Made by a program: the position numbers and the translations under genes. A stretch of 64,000 bases of DNA from Klebsiella sp. BIGb0407. Lineage in GTDB: Bacteria; Pseudomonadota; Gammaproteobacteria; Enterobacterales; Enterobacteriaceae. The notes below the pieces were generated by a model. It ran no database searches. It was not told the DNA's origin and saw only the letters and a program-made list of their open reading frames with translations. Location of the stretch: contig NZ_JANUEQ010000002.1 in assembly GCF_024807845.1 (NCBI RefSeq), positions 310,001-374,000 on the forward strand, in the 5' to 3' direction. Shown in pieces: positions 48,855 to 58,495 of this stretch (within the stretch, counting starts at the first letter, position 1; the number at the start of each line of letters is the position of its first letter).

Positions 48855-49958
48855 TTATTTGGCCTGATAGACCAGCGTTCCTTTTAAACCATGGGGTTCG
48901 GAACGTAAATACTGTGGCGGGGCCTGAACCTGGGCATTAAGTGCCGCTGCGGCCTGCCACGGCCAGTGCGGGTTGTAGAGCATCACACGACCCAAGGCAA
49001 CAAAGTCAGCGTCTTTCTGGGCAATAACGGCTTCAGCCTGTTCAGGTTCAGTAATCAGACCGACTCCAATGACCGGGATCCTCACCTTCTCACGGATTTC
49101 ACGAGCAAAAGGTAACTGATAGCCCGGCTCCACTGTGATAGTCTGCGCGGCTGAGAGCCCTCCGCTGGAAACGTGCAAATAGTCGCATCCCAGTAGCTCC
49201 AACTGCTGGCTGAATGCCACTGACTGTAAAACATCCCAGCCGCCGTCTACCCAGTCGATCGCAGACAAACGTACGCCTACCGGAATATTAGAGGGTACAG
49301 CTTTGCGCACAGCGGCAAATACTTCCAGCGGAAAACGCATGCGATTTTCCAGCGACCCGCCGTACTGATCTTGTCGCTGATTACTGAGTGGCGATAAGAA
49401 TTGATGCAACAGATAACCATGCGCAGCATGTATCTCGATCAGTTCAATACCCAAGCGAACGGCGCGTAGTGCACTGTCAACAAACGCCTGCTTAATTCGC
49501 GCTAAATCAGCATCTTCTAATGCCACAGGTAATACATCATGTTCAGCAAAAGCAATGGCGGATGGCGCGACCGTTTGCCAGCCTCCCTGAGCTTCAGGCA
49601 ACTGACGGCCTCCTTTCCAGGGTGCACGGCTGGAGGCTTTACGCCCCGCATGCCCTAACTGAATGCCGAGGCGTATCGGTGACCAGGTACGGATATCATT
49701 GACGACTTGCTGTAACGCCGCTTCAGTCTCGTCATCCCATAAACCTAAGTCATCCGGTGAGATACGACCAATGGGTTCAACTGCCGTCGCTTCCAGAATC
49801 AATAACCCCGCGCCCGAAAGAGCCAGAGCCCCCAGATGAATACGGTGCCAGCTCGTGGCTTTCCCCTGCTCTGCCGAGTACTGGCACATCGGGGCAATCA
49901 CTATGCGGTTTTCCAGCGTCAGTTCACCAATACGTGCTGTGCTAAATAATTGACTCAT
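48855..49958 (-). CDS. Old yellow enzyme family NADH:flavin oxidoreductase (YqjM/XenA-like)
   Basis: 367 residues from the ATG at 49958, which has an AGAGGTGA site; a longer frame to 50030 adds residues without homology. YqjM-class features: APMCQYSAEQGKATSWHRIHL-type N-terminus (split at about 20-40), GIQLGHAGRKAS, and HAAHGYLLHQFLSP followed by NQRQDQYGGSLENR with the FMN and active-site histidine and tyrosine. It reduces activated C=C bonds and nitro compounds using NAD(P)H and FMN. Monocistronic, between two terminators. Confidence 0.91.
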   Translation of the reverse strand: MSQLFSTARIGELTLENRIVIAPMCQYSAEQGKATSWHRIHLGALALSGAGLLILEATAVEPIGRISPDDLGLWDDETEAALQQVVNDIRTWSPIRLGIQLGHAGRKASSRAPWKGGRQLPEAQGGWQTVAPSAIAFAEHDVLPVALEDADLARIKQAFVDSALRAVRLGIELIEIHAAHGYLLHQFLSPLSNQRQDQYGGSLENRMRFPLEVFAAVRKAVPSNIPVGVRLSAIDWVDGGWDVLQSVAFSQQLELLGCDYLHVSSGGLSAAQTITVEPGYQLPFAREIREKVRIPVIGVGLITEPEQAEAVIAQKDADFVALGRVMLYNPHWPWQAAAALNAQVQAPPQYLRSEPHGLKGTLVYQAK

Positions 49959-50060
49959 AGTCACCTCTTTAAATGGCTTGCTGCCGCTATTTTTTCTTTG
50001 CTCATCAAAATGATGGCGGAAGTACTTCAAGTTAATCGTAGCAGATAAGCTGATACGTAC

Positions 50061-50089
50061 ATTAAATGAAGAGAGAATTCTCTTTTAAT
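50061..50089 (-). terminator. Palindrome downstream of the ABC operon
   Basis: ATTAAA...AGAGAATTCTCT...TTTAAT is an inverted repeat just past the last ABC gene on the minus strand. It has no obvious T-run. Confidence 0.4.
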
Positions 50090-50092
50090 AAA

Positions 50093-50815
50093 TTAAGCCG
50101 CATCCACCCGATGCTCGCCCCTTAGCAAAGCTGCGCGATCGTATTCATGCTGGATAATTCCACCCGCCATATAGGCCGCACGGTCGGACATATGCGCTAT
50201 CACATCGGCATCATGACTGACCAGCAGGTAGGTCATACCCGACTGCTGTTTTAGCCGATTCAGCAGGTTAAGAATTTCAGCCTGGACCGACATATCCAGC
50301 GCAGAGGTGGGCTCATCCAGCAGCAGAATTTTTGGCCGCAGCAGCAGGGCCCGGGCAATAGCCACACGCTGTCGCTGTCCACCGGAAAGCTGATGAGGAT
50401 AGCGCTCTGCGGCATCAGCAGGTAAACCAACCTGAATCAGTGCCTCTTCTACGCGCGCGGGAATATCCCTTTCCTTGTGAATCACCAATGGCTCTGAAAG
50501 CGTACGGTAAAGCGTGTGATTAGGGTGTAGCGAAGCATAGGGATCCTGAAACACCATCTGTACGTTACGCCTGAGTTCTCCCTGAAAACGCATGCCTGGT
50601 TTAATCGCGTCATCAAACAGTTTTACTTCGCCACGCCATTCCCGCTGCAACCCCGCGAGTACGCGCATAATGGTTGATTTTCCGCAGCCTGAGGCACCGA
50701 TTAAACTGAATGTTTCACCTTCATTAATGGTAAAACTCGCCGCACTCACCGCCGTTTTGACCTGGCCCTTGGCTGAAAATTGTACGCAGAGATTACTGAC
50801 CTCAACGATTGCCAT
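50093..50815 (-). CDS. ABC transporter ATP-binding protein (OppF/DppF-like)
   Basis: 240 residues. Walker A is GASGCGKST (about 38-46), the signature is LSGGQRQRVAIARAL (about 143-157), and Walker B is ILLLDEPTSALD. It lacks the long C-terminal oligopeptide-binding extension of OppF. Last gene of a five-gene operon (binding protein, two permeases, two ATPases); its start overlaps the previous gene by 14 bases. Confidence 0.93.
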   Translation of the reverse strand: MAIVEVSNLCVQFSAKGQVKTAVSAASFTINEGETFSLIGASGCGKSTIMRVLAGLQREWRGEVKLFDDAIKPGMRFQGELRRNVQMVFQDPYASLHPNHTLYRTLSEPLVIHKERDIPARVEEALIQVGLPADAAERYPHQLSGGQRQRVAIARALLLRPKILLLDEPTSALDMSVQAEILNLLNRLKQQSGMTYLLVSHDADVIAHMSDRAAYMAGGIIQHEYDRAALLRGEHRVDAA

Positions 50816-51638
50816 TCGACTCTCCTTTCAGGTTCTGGGTACGATCAAGCGTGGGTAACATCGTACCGTAGGTTTCGGCATTCGGGCGGCAAGTCCAGAG
50901 CGTGCGGGTATACGGATGGGTAGCCTCAGGCAATGATGCTGCGGGCATTTCATCAACTTTTTGCCCCTGATACATGACCAGCACGCGGTGGCAGTGTTCT
51001 GCTACCAGGGGGAGATCATGGCTTATCAAAAGCATGGCCATCTGACGTTGCTCGCATTGTTCCACCAGCAGCTCAAGAATTTGGTTACGCAGACGCGCAT
51101 CCAGCGCAGAAGTGGGTTCATCGGCAATCAACACTTTGGGATTATTTGCCAGTGCGATGGCAATCATCACCCGTTGTCCCATACCGCCAGAGAGTTCTGC
51201 CGGGTAGCGTGGCAGAACATTGTCCTGTAACCCGACCGCATTGATCACTTCCCGGATCCGCTCGCGCCGCTGGCTCGAGGAGAGTTTTTGATGCAAAGAT
51301 AAGGCCTCGTCAACCTGTTGAGCGACGTTTTTTACCGGGTTGAGCGCGTAACGAGGATCCTGCAACACCATAGCGATTTCATTGCCGCGGATCTGCTGCC
51401 AGTTGCGCGTTTTCATCGCCAGGAGATCGTGGCCCAAAACATTAAGCTGACCGGCACTGACCTTGCCCGGTTTACGCACCAGCCCCATCAGCGACCGGGC
51501 CGTCATCGATTTACCCGATCCCGACTCGCCCACCAGCGCCAGACGTTCATTGCCCAGCGTAAAAGAGAGATTATCCACGACGCGCGCGCCGGGATAATCA
51601 ATATTCAAATCGGAAACAATAATGCGAGACTCAGTCAT
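50802..51638 (-). CDS. ABC transporter ATP-binding protein (OppD/DppD-like)
   Basis: 278 residues from the ATG at 51638 (MTESRIIVSDLN); an upstream ATG at 51671 lies within the previous gene. Walker A is GESGSGKSM, the signature LSGGMGQRVMIAIAL, and Walker B VLIADEPTSALD. The C-terminal HPYTRTLWTCRP region matches the OppD/DppD tail. It pairs with the downstream ATPase to power the peptide-type importer. Confidence 0.93.
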   Translation of the reverse strand: MTESRIIVSDLNIDYPGARVVDNLSFTLGNERLALVGESGSGKSMTARSLMGLVRKPGKVSAGQLNVLGHDLLAMKTRNWQQIRGNEIAMVLQDPRYALNPVKNVAQQVDEALSLHQKLSSSQRRERIREVINAVGLQDNVLPRYPAELSGGMGQRVMIAIALANNPKVLIADEPTSALDARLRNQILELLVEQCEQRQMAMLLISHDLPLVAEHCHRVLVMYQGQKVDEMPAASLPEATHPYTRTLWTCRPNAETYGTMLPTLDRTQNLKGESNGNR

Positions 51639-52464
51639 TACTCGGCTCCAGCACGTCACGTAGTCCATCACCCAGTAAATTAAATGCCAGACTACTGATC
51701 AAAATAGCCGCACCTGGAATGGCCGCAATCCACCACTGATCAAAGATGACCTGCATACCGTCAGCAATCATCGCCCCCCATTCCGCCATCGGCGGTCTGG
51801 CACCAAGACCGAGGAAACCAAGCCCGGCGGCAGCCAGAATAATCCCCGCAAGATCGAGAGCCAGTCGCACAATCGATGAAGGCAGGCAGAGCGGAAGAAT
51901 ATGGCCCACTAATAAACGTCGGCCGCGAATACCCGACATCTCTGCGGCGGCAAGATAGTCACTATGCCGCAGACGCTGAATTTCACTGCGGGCCTGACGT
52001 GCATAGGCAGGCCAGGTTGTTAACGCCAGTGCCAGTGCGCCATTCACCAATCCAGGCCCCAGCATGGCCACAAAAGCGAATGCCAGAATCAATCGAGGCA
52101 TAGACATCACGATATCGGTAAAACGCATTAATACCCGCTCTATCCAGCCACCGTAATAACCGGAAAGTATGCCGATAAGCAGCCCCGTCGGGAGCGTTAT
52201 CACCGTCACCAGTAGTACCAGGCCAAGAGCCGGACGTGAGCCATAGATTAAGCGTGAGAGCAAGTCACGTCCGTAACTGTCGGTGCCAAGCCAGTGCTGT
52301 GAATTCGGTGCTTGCAGGCGTGCAGCGGCATCCTGCCAGTTGGGATCAAATGGCGCGAGTAGTGGCGCAAAGAGGGCAACCAGTATTAGCAGGGCAATAA
52401 TCACCAGACCACATACTGCGGCAGGTGAACGCAGCAGGCGGCGGAAAAAGAGATAAGACGGCAT
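51631..52464 (-). CDS. ABC transporter permease (DppC-like)
   Basis: 277 residues with about six hydrophobic helices. The N-terminal OppC_N domain precedes LAPFDPNWQDAAARL and HWLGTDSYGRDLLSRLIYG, hallmarks of DppC/OppC-type permeases; the EAA-like loop is AAAEMSGIRGRRLLVGHILP. It overlaps the previous permease stop by one base and the next gene by eight bases. Confidence 0.93.
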   Translation of the reverse strand: MPSYLFFRRLLRSPAAVCGLVIIALLILVALFAPLLAPFDPNWQDAAARLQAPNSQHWLGTDSYGRDLLSRLIYGSRPALGLVLLVTVITLPTGLLIGILSGYYGGWIERVLMRFTDIVMSMPRLILAFAFVAMLGPGLVNGALALALTTWPAYARQARSEIQRLRHSDYLAAAEMSGIRGRRLLVGHILPLCLPSSIVRLALDLAGIILAAAGLGFLGLGARPPMAEWGAMIADGMQVIFDQWWIAAIPGAAILISSLAFNLLGDGLRDVLEPSND

Positions 52465-53507
52465 TAGCGCACCCTCGGATCGGTGATTCGCACCAGTATG
52501 TCAGTTAAATTATTGATAATGACAAATGACACGCCAATCAGCAGCGTCCCCCCCATAATCGCCGTCGTGTCCGCTGCAAACAGCGCGGTTGTTAAATAGC
52601 GCCCGATACCCGGCCAGGAGAATACGGTTTCAGTGAGCACGGCACCTTCGAGCATCGAAGTATATGACAGGGCGATCACTGTGAATAATGTGCCACGAAT
52701 ATTAGGCAGTACATGGCGAACCAGAATCGCCATATCTCCCGCACCTTTAGCACGTGCCAGAGTAATGTACTCTTTGTTCATTTCGCTAAGGCAGGCGGTA
52801 CGCGTCAGTCGGGTGATGCTGGCCAGCGAGTAGTAGGCCAGCAACAGCATGGGCAGCATCAGATGATTAATCGCATTTAAAAAAGCGCCGCGATCGCCGG
52901 ACAACCAAGTATCAATCAGTACAAAACCGGTTTTAGATTCCACCGTATACTGGTAAATATCATCCAGTCGCCCGGGGCCCGCGCTCCACTGCAGATGTGC
53001 GTAAAACAAGGCCAGCATCAGCAAGCCGAGCCAAAAAATAGGCACTGAATTACCCAGCAGGGTGAATGTACGCACCGCGAGATCCCAGGGGGATCCGACA
53101 AAACGCGCGCACAGCACGCCAAAAGTAATACCCAGTACACTACCAATAATCAGTGCCAGCGTGGCAAGCTCAAGTGTCGCCGGGAAGACCGCGAATAAAT
53201 CATGTAAAACTGGCTGACCGGTTGCGCTGGCAGTACCTAAATCACCTTGTGCAAGCTGAGTCAGGTAATGCCAGAACTGCATTGGTAGCGGCTTATCTAA
53301 GCCCAGTTGCTGGTGAACCTGGTCATAGGTTGCCTGGCTTGCATGATCGCCGACGATTTGCAATACAGGATCAACGGGCGAAAAAGCGGAAAGAGAAAAG
53401 GTGATAATCAGCAGACCGATAAGCGTAAGCGCGAGGGTAAATAAACCCGTGACCAGAGTGAGTAGCGGACGCCGCAGATGATGCAGAGTGGAGGTAATGA
53501 AAGACAT
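52464..53507 (-). CDS. ABC transporter permease (DppB-like)
   Basis: 347 residues from the ATG at 53507 (MSFITSTLHHLRRP); a frame extending to 53564 has no support. Family features: ITFSLSAFSPVDP near the N-terminus, the binding-protein-dependent loop YITLARAKGAGDMAILVRHVLPN, and VFSWPGIGRYLTTALF near the C-terminus. It forms the channel with the DppC-like partner. Confidence 0.91.
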   Translation of the reverse strand: MSFITSTLHHLRRPLLTLVTGLFTLALTLIGLLIITFSLSAFSPVDPVLQIVGDHASQATYDQVHQQLGLDKPLPMQFWHYLTQLAQGDLGTASATGQPVLHDLFAVFPATLELATLALIIGSVLGITFGVLCARFVGSPWDLAVRTFTLLGNSVPIFWLGLLMLALFYAHLQWSAGPGRLDDIYQYTVESKTGFVLIDTWLSGDRGAFLNAINHLMLPMLLLAYYSLASITRLTRTACLSEMNKEYITLARAKGAGDMAILVRHVLPNIRGTLFTVIALSYTSMLEGAVLTETVFSWPGIGRYLTTALFAADTTAIMGGTLLIGVSFVIINNLTDILVRITDPRVR

Positions 53508-53607
53508 GTATGACTCTGTATTAAAAAACGAGCAAGGTGGATAAGCAATCATGCCATCCACCACAGAGTAAAGGCGGGTGAACCCGCCTTACTGTAAACA
53601 AGATAAG

Positions 53608-55176
53608 TTACTTGCTTACTTTATCATAATAAACCATATCCGCATTCAGTCCCTGCTGGTAACCCTTCACATTGTCCCGTACCACAATCTGCGTTTTACC
53701 CTGATCAATAAATACATACGGGGAGTTACGCTGTAATTCCAGCTGAATTGCCTTGTAGAGATCCAGACGTTTGGCAGGGTCAGCTTCGGCTACTGCGGCC
53801 AGTGTTTGTTTACTCAGCTCAGGAATTTGCCAGCTATTCAGACCTGCGACAGTACTGGATTTTCCATCGTTAAATGCAAAAGTACTGGCATTTGAGTGGG
53901 CATCGAAATAGTCCGGGATCCACATACGAATGGCAGCCTGATGCTGTTTAGCCCGAACGCGCGCATAGACCTGGCTGCCAGCCGCCGGTAGCAAGTCGAT
54001 TTTCACGCCACCTTGAGCAAAGCTCGCCTGCATAGACTGAGCGAGAGTGATAAACGGCTGTTTGTTTTCTACATCCAGCGTGAAGTGCGCATCTTTAATC
54101 CCTGCTTTAGCGAGGATCTCTTTCGCTTTTTCCGGGTCGAATTTGAATGGATTGTTATCCAGAGCACCCGCGAAACCAATCGGCAGGAAGCTTTGATGGA
54201 TAAAATACTGGCCTTTCAGCAAATCTTTGGTGATCCCTTCGTAATCCACCAGGTAGCGAGCCGCTTCCCACAGTGCAGGATTTTTCAGCAGCGGATTAGC
54301 GTTATTACCGGTGTTAAACACTAAGTAATTCTGTTCAGCAGAAGGAATGCTGAGCACTTCAATGCCAGGCTTGCCTTCCAGAGCGCTGGTCTGATCGGCC
54401 CCCAAATCACGGGCAATATCCGCATCGCCTTGCTGGATAAGCAGACGGCGTGTCGCCGGATCGGGGACATTTTTAATAATAATATTATTTATTTTTGGCT
54501 TATCACCCAATGTTGTCGGGTTAGCATCAAGCACGATAGCCTGATGTGGCTGATAAACACGCATTTTGAACGGGCCACTGCCCGCAGAATGCATTTTCAG
54601 CCATTCATTACCAAAATCACCTGCTTTCACATTCGGCGCGACGGCTTTTTCATCGACGATAGAAGCAATCGGCGTAGAAAGGATATTCAATGCCACATCC
54701 GGGCTGACGTCAGCCGTCCAGTGTAATTCCAGGGTATGGTCATCGACCTTTTTCAGCTGGTTTGCAATGTTTTCTGGCTGCCAGCCCAGTACGTTCAGAA
54801 TAAAAGCAGGCGATTTGTTGAGCGTCACGGCACGGTTATAAGAGAAAATCACATCTTCCGGGCGTACTGGATTACCGGAAGAGAATTTGGCATCCGGGCG
54901 CAGTTTAATAATCAGTTTTTTATTCGCAGCATCGCCCTGCCAGCTTTCTGCCAGAACAGGGGTAACTTTTTCTGGATGTTCACGATCGGCCTGTACCAGG
55001 CGCTGGTAAAGGCTCGGTAACGTCTGAATGCTGGACAGTTCGTTGGCTTCAGCAGGATCGAGGCTAACGATATCATCTAATCCCTGAGCGACAACTAAGG
55101 TATTCGGTGGTGTTGCAGCAAAGCTACCCAGAGATAGCGCCGTCAGCAAAAATAATGGAAGAGCTTTTTTTTGCAT
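53608..55176 (-). CDS. Extracellular solute-binding protein, family 5 (peptide type)
   Basis: 522 residues with a signal peptide (about 1-20, LTALSLGSFAA). The family-5 signature region is DDIVSLDPAEANELSS, then LYQRLVQ, and the fold continues with KLRPDAKFSSGNPVRPEDV. It is the first gene of the operon, as usual for Dpp/Opp systems. The substrate cannot be read from sequence; the adjacent M24 peptidase gene points to proline-containing di- or oligopeptides. Confidence 0.92.
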   Translation of the reverse strand: MQKKALPLFLLTALSLGSFAATPPNTLVVAQGLDDIVSLDPAEANELSSIQTLPSLYQRLVQADREHPEKVTPVLAESWQGDAANKKLIIKLRPDAKFSSGNPVRPEDVIFSYNRAVTLNKSPAFILNVLGWQPENIANQLKKVDDHTLELHWTADVSPDVALNILSTPIASIVDEKAVAPNVKAGDFGNEWLKMHSAGSGPFKMRVYQPHQAIVLDANPTTLGDKPKINNIIIKNVPDPATRRLLIQQGDADIARDLGADQTSALEGKPGIEVLSIPSAEQNYLVFNTGNNANPLLKNPALWEAARYLVDYEGITKDLLKGQYFIHQSFLPIGFAGALDNNPFKFDPEKAKEILAKAGIKDAHFTLDVENKQPFITLAQSMQASFAQGGVKIDLLPAAGSQVYARVRAKQHQAAIRMWIPDYFDAHSNASTFAFNDGKSSTVAGLNSWQIPELSKQTLAAVAEADPAKRLDLYKAIQLELQRNSPYVFIDQGKTQIVVRDNVKGYQQGLNADMVYYDKVSK

Positions 55177-55586
55177 TTTTATACCCTGTAAAAAAATATT
55201 ATTTTAGATTGTATGCTTTATCATTATTAAGAACCTGGCTCAATAGGTCGACAGGCAATAAAATGACCGTCTCTCAGGATATTTCAGTGAGCAAACATCA
55301 TACGGAGAAATATTTTATTTGTTACAAAATATATTAGTTCGAACATGTTTCTAACTTTTCTTGAGATAGCTTTACGCTATGTGATAAAGATTTATTCTGC
55401 AAATGTCAAAAAATAATTTACTTATACCTTTATGTTATATAGCAAGAATGGTTCGCGTTGACTGCAGGCGAAAAGTTCAGCCCGGAGTGCTGGTTGAATC
55501 AAAATCCATTACCTAATAGGATGGGTTTTTAGTGTCAAAATGATACCTTAATATAAATAATTTCTTGGTATTCGAGATAATAATTA
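55177..55586. other. Divergent region between the ABC operon and the peptidase gene
   Basis: 410 bases with no gene. It should hold the promoters of the ABC operon (left) and the M24 peptidase (right). A small imperfect hairpin (AAAATCC... and ...GGATGGGTTTT, about 55498-55530) is the only structure noted. Confidence 0.4.
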
Positions 55587-56822
55587 ATGACAACAAATAA
55601 GAATTTAGCTTCATTGAAACAACAACACTTAACAAGTGTTACCGCGAAAGCACGTGAAATTATGGCGCGCGAAGGTATTGAAGCGCTTGTCGCAACAGTG
55701 GGTGATAATTTCTATCATTTGACGGGTTTTGCGAGTTTCTTCATGTATACCTTCAGGCAAACCGGCACGGCAATCGCGGTTATTTTTCGCGATCCTGCGA
55801 TTGAATCTGTTGTGATCATGAACGAATTTGAAGCCGCAAACTTACAGCTTGAAATGCCAAACGCTAAAATTATGACATTTCCAATTTGGGTTGATGTGGA
55901 TGACCCTTATAATCCGAATAACGGTAAAGAAATTAAACCCAGACCGATTAACAGCCCTATTGAAACCATTTTCACATTATTAAAAGAAAAGTTTTCAGAA
56001 GCAGGCGTTGATGGTTCCCCCATTGCCATTGAAATTAATCAAATGAGTTACTCGGGGAGAACATGTCTGGACAAAATCATTCCGGGATTAAATTTAGTCG
56101 ACTCATCCCCGCTATTTAATGAATTACGTGTTATTAAAAGCGAGTGGGAAATAATTCATTTAAGAAAAAGTGCTCAAATAACTGAAGCGGGTATCGAGGC
56201 TGCAAGTCAATTAATTAAAGTCGGCTGTACCTCTGCCGAGTTAACTGCTGCGTTTAAAGCAAAGGTCATGGAGTATCCGGAAACCAACTACAGTCGTTTC
56301 AACTTAATTTCAGTAGGGAGTGATTTTTCACCGAAAATGTTACCCGGAGATGTTCCTGCTAAAACGGGTGACTTAATTAAATTTGACTGTGGCGTTGATG
56401 TCGCGGGTTATGGCGCTGATATTGCTCGTACCTTTATCGTAGGAGAGCCCGGCGAAAAAGTTAAAGAGCTTTATGAAACTGTCCATAAGGGACACGAATA
56501 TATGCTTAGCCGCGTGGGACCGGGCGTACGGCTCAGTGATGTATTCAATGAAACGATGGCCTTGATCCGAAATTCTGGTTTACCACATTATAACCGTGGG
56601 CATTTAGGCCATGGTGACGGCGTATTTGTGGGCTTAGAAGAAGCGCCATTTGTGAGTGCAGCAGCAACAGAGACATTTCGTCCCGGAATGGTGATGAGCT
56701 TAGAAACCCCCTATTACGGAATTGGCGTGGGTAGCATTATGATTGAAGATATGCTGCTTATCACTGAAAATGGTGTGGAAATGTTGAGTAATCTACCGCG
56801 AAACTTAGTTTCTTATGGGTAA
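55587..56822 (+). CDS. M24 family metallopeptidase (Xaa-Pro dipeptidase/creatinase type)
   Basis: 411 residues: an N-terminal creatinase-like domain (about 15-180) and a C-terminal pita-bread domain. The metal ligands can be placed: Asp in IKFDCGVDVAG, Asp in ADIARTF, His in LGHGDGVF, Glu in MSLETPYY and Glu in MIEDMLL. This suggests cleavage of X-Pro dipeptides, or a related amidohydrolase such as creatinase. It is divergent from the peptide ABC transporter and next to a LysR gene. The ribosome-binding site is weak. Confidence 0.9.
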   Translation: MTTNKNLASLKQQHLTSVTAKAREIMAREGIEALVATVGDNFYHLTGFASFFMYTFRQTGTAIAVIFRDPAIESVVIMNEFEAANLQLEMPNAKIMTFPIWVDVDDPYNPNNGKEIKPRPINSPIETIFTLLKEKFSEAGVDGSPIAIEINQMSYSGRTCLDKIIPGLNLVDSSPLFNELRVIKSEWEIIHLRKSAQITEAGIEAASQLIKVGCTSAELTAAFKAKVMEYPETNYSRFNLISVGSDFSPKMLPGDVPAKTGDLIKFDCGVDVAGYGADIARTFIVGEPGEKVKELYETVHKGHEYMLSRVGPGVRLSDVFNETMALIRNSGLPHYNRGHLGHGDGVFVGLEEAPFVSAAATETFRPGMVMSLETPYYGIGVGSIMIEDMLLITENGVEMLSNLPRNLVSYG

Positions 56823-56888
56823 GTGAAATAGTAATTGCACCCAGGGTAATATGTAAAATCTGTCCTGATGGGTTTTTATTCCGGGCAA

Positions 56889-56915
56889 TGATGCTGTGAG
56901 CAAAATGCAGCATCA
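56889..56915. terminator. Hairpin between the peptidase and LysR genes
   Basis: TGATGCTG (56889-56896) and CAGCATCA (56908-56915) form an 8-bp stem with an 11-base loop. It lies between convergent genes. Confidence 0.6.
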
Positions 56916-56963
56916 CCTCATCATCCTCGCTTTTTCTCGCCTCGCGTCGGTACGCGACAAAAG

Positions 56964-57878
56964 CTACTCATGAGCCATTTTTTGTAGCTCCTTTTTAAGC
57001 CAATGCGTAGCCCCGCGTTTGCCGCTACGGATATGTGAATAGATCTTCACCTCAAAAGGGGCAACGGTAAAAGGTAGTGCAAATATTTTGAGTCGGGCAG
57101 TTTGGATAAATCTCTCAGCCGCACTTCGGGGAATCGCCATCAGGAGATCGGTATCCTCGATAATAAAAGGCGCACTTAGCATCGAAGGCGTTTTAATGGC
57201 TATGTTCCTGGTATGGCCCAGGCGTTCAAGCTCAATATCCAGAACGCCCTGCGTTTCATTCCAGGGAGTGACAACGACATGTCTGGCAGCAAGATAGTCA
57301 TCAAACGTCAACTGTATTCGGTTGATATTACTGATAATGACATATTCATCTGTCAGCCAGTTAATGACGTCTAAATCCGGATGTTCATGTTCATTAAGGG
57401 CACTGAATCCCAGCGCTAAATCAACTTCCCCGGCTAATAGCTCAGTCAGCGCCGGGCTATGTGCCAGATAGCGGAATTCAAAACTAAGATTAGGCGCGAC
57501 AAACTGTAATCGCTTCATCAGCGTCGGGAAAATACAAAAAGCCGTGAAGTCTGTAATCGCTATCTGTAAACAATCGGTGCTGACTGAAGGAGAAAAATCA
57601 GGCTGGGGACTCAGCTGTTGATTTAAAAACATCAGGGCTGAACTGATAGAAGGGGCAAGCTGAGTCGCATAAACGCTCGGACACATACGATGCCCCTCAC
57701 GATAGAAGAGCGGATCGTTCAATGCAGTACGCAAGCGGGTTAATGCGTGACTAAGCGCAGAGGTACTGATGATCAACTCTTCTGCCGCCAGACGTACTGA
57801 CCGATGACGATAGATAGCATCGAACATCAGTAGCAGATTAAGGTCGATACGGCGTAGCGCTGGATGCATAATATTCAT
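56964..57878 (-). CDS. LysR-family transcriptional regulator
   Basis: 304 residues from the ATG at 57878 (an ATG at 57869 is also possible). The N-terminal helix-turn-helix is in RRIDLNLLLMFDAIYRHRSV followed by AAEELIISTSALSHALTRL (about 26-44). A LysR substrate-binding domain follows. The target is unknown; it may control the neighbouring peptidase and ABC genes or the divergent GNAT gene. Confidence 0.92.
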   Translation of the reverse strand: MNIMHPALRRIDLNLLLMFDAIYRHRSVRLAAEELIISTSALSHALTRLRTALNDPLFYREGHRMCPSVYATQLAPSISSALMFLNQQLSPQPDFSPSVSTDCLQIAITDFTAFCIFPTLMKRLQFVAPNLSFEFRYLAHSPALTELLAGEVDLALGFSALNEHEHPDLDVINWLTDEYVIISNINRIQLTFDDYLAARHVVVTPWNETQGVLDIELERLGHTRNIAIKTPSMLSAPFIIEDTDLLMAIPRSAAERFIQTARLKIFALPFTVAPFEVKIYSHIRSGKRGATHWLKKELQKMAHE

Positions 57879-57971
57879 CAATATGTGATTTCATTGCACT
57901 TAATTCTTTTAACAATACCGATTAAGCTTAGCGCCTGCAATGTAAACCCGACCGTTGAAAACAGGAATACC

Positions 57972-58448
57972 ATGAGCACTATTATCCGCCAGGCCACGCC
58001 AGAAGATGCGCAGGCTATTTACGACATGATTTATGAACTGGCTGTGTATGAGAAAGCGCCAGAAGAAGTCGTCACTACAGCCGATGAAATCAGAGACTCT
58101 TTGTTTGGTGCAGATAGCAAAACAGAGGCACTAATCTGCGAAGTAGCAGGTAAAACCGTCGGTTACGCCGTATTCTTTACCAGTTACTCCACCTGGCTTG
58201 GCCGCAATGGTATTTATATGGAAGACCTGTACGTTTCGCCTGATGCCCGTGGGCAGGGTGCCGGAAAGGCATTACTGAAAACCATCGCTCAGTATGCGGT
58301 GGAAAGGAAATGTGGTCGTCTGGAGTGGAGCGTACTGGACTGGAATCAACCGGCTATCGATTTTTATCTTAGCATTGGTGCTATTGAACAGGGTGAGTGG
58401 GTTCGCTACCGTCTGTCTGGCGATGCGCTGATCGATTTCGCCAAATAA
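57972..58448 (+). CDS. GNAT family acetyltransferase (SSAT-like)
   Basis: 158 residues from the ATG at 57972, which has an AGGAA site; a longer frame from 57864 overlaps the divergent LysR gene. The acetyl-CoA loop is DARGQGAGKALL (about 97-108). The overall pattern, with YMEDLYV before the loop and WSVLDWNQPAIDFY after it, fits the diamine/spermidine N-acetyltransferase (SSAT, thialysine) subgroup. The acceptor is unproven. Confidence 0.88.
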   Translation: MSTIIRQATPEDAQAIYDMIYELAVYEKAPEEVVTTADEIRDSLFGADSKTEALICEVAGKTVGYAVFFTSYSTWLGRNGIYMEDLYVSPDARGQGAGKALLKTIAQYAVERKCGRLEWSVLDWNQPAIDFYLSIGAIEQGEWVRYRLSGDALIDFAK

Positions 58449-58458
58449 CCTGCGGCGG

Positions 58459-58490
58459 TTAGCGGACTACCCTGTCGGTAGCCCGCTTAA
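58459..58490. terminator. Bidirectional terminator between GNAT and CE12 genes
   Basis: TTAGCGGACTACC (58459-58471) pairs with GGTAGCCCGCTTAA (58477-58490), leaving one mismatch. It lies between convergent genes. Confidence 0.75.
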
Positions 58491-58495
58491 TCAGA

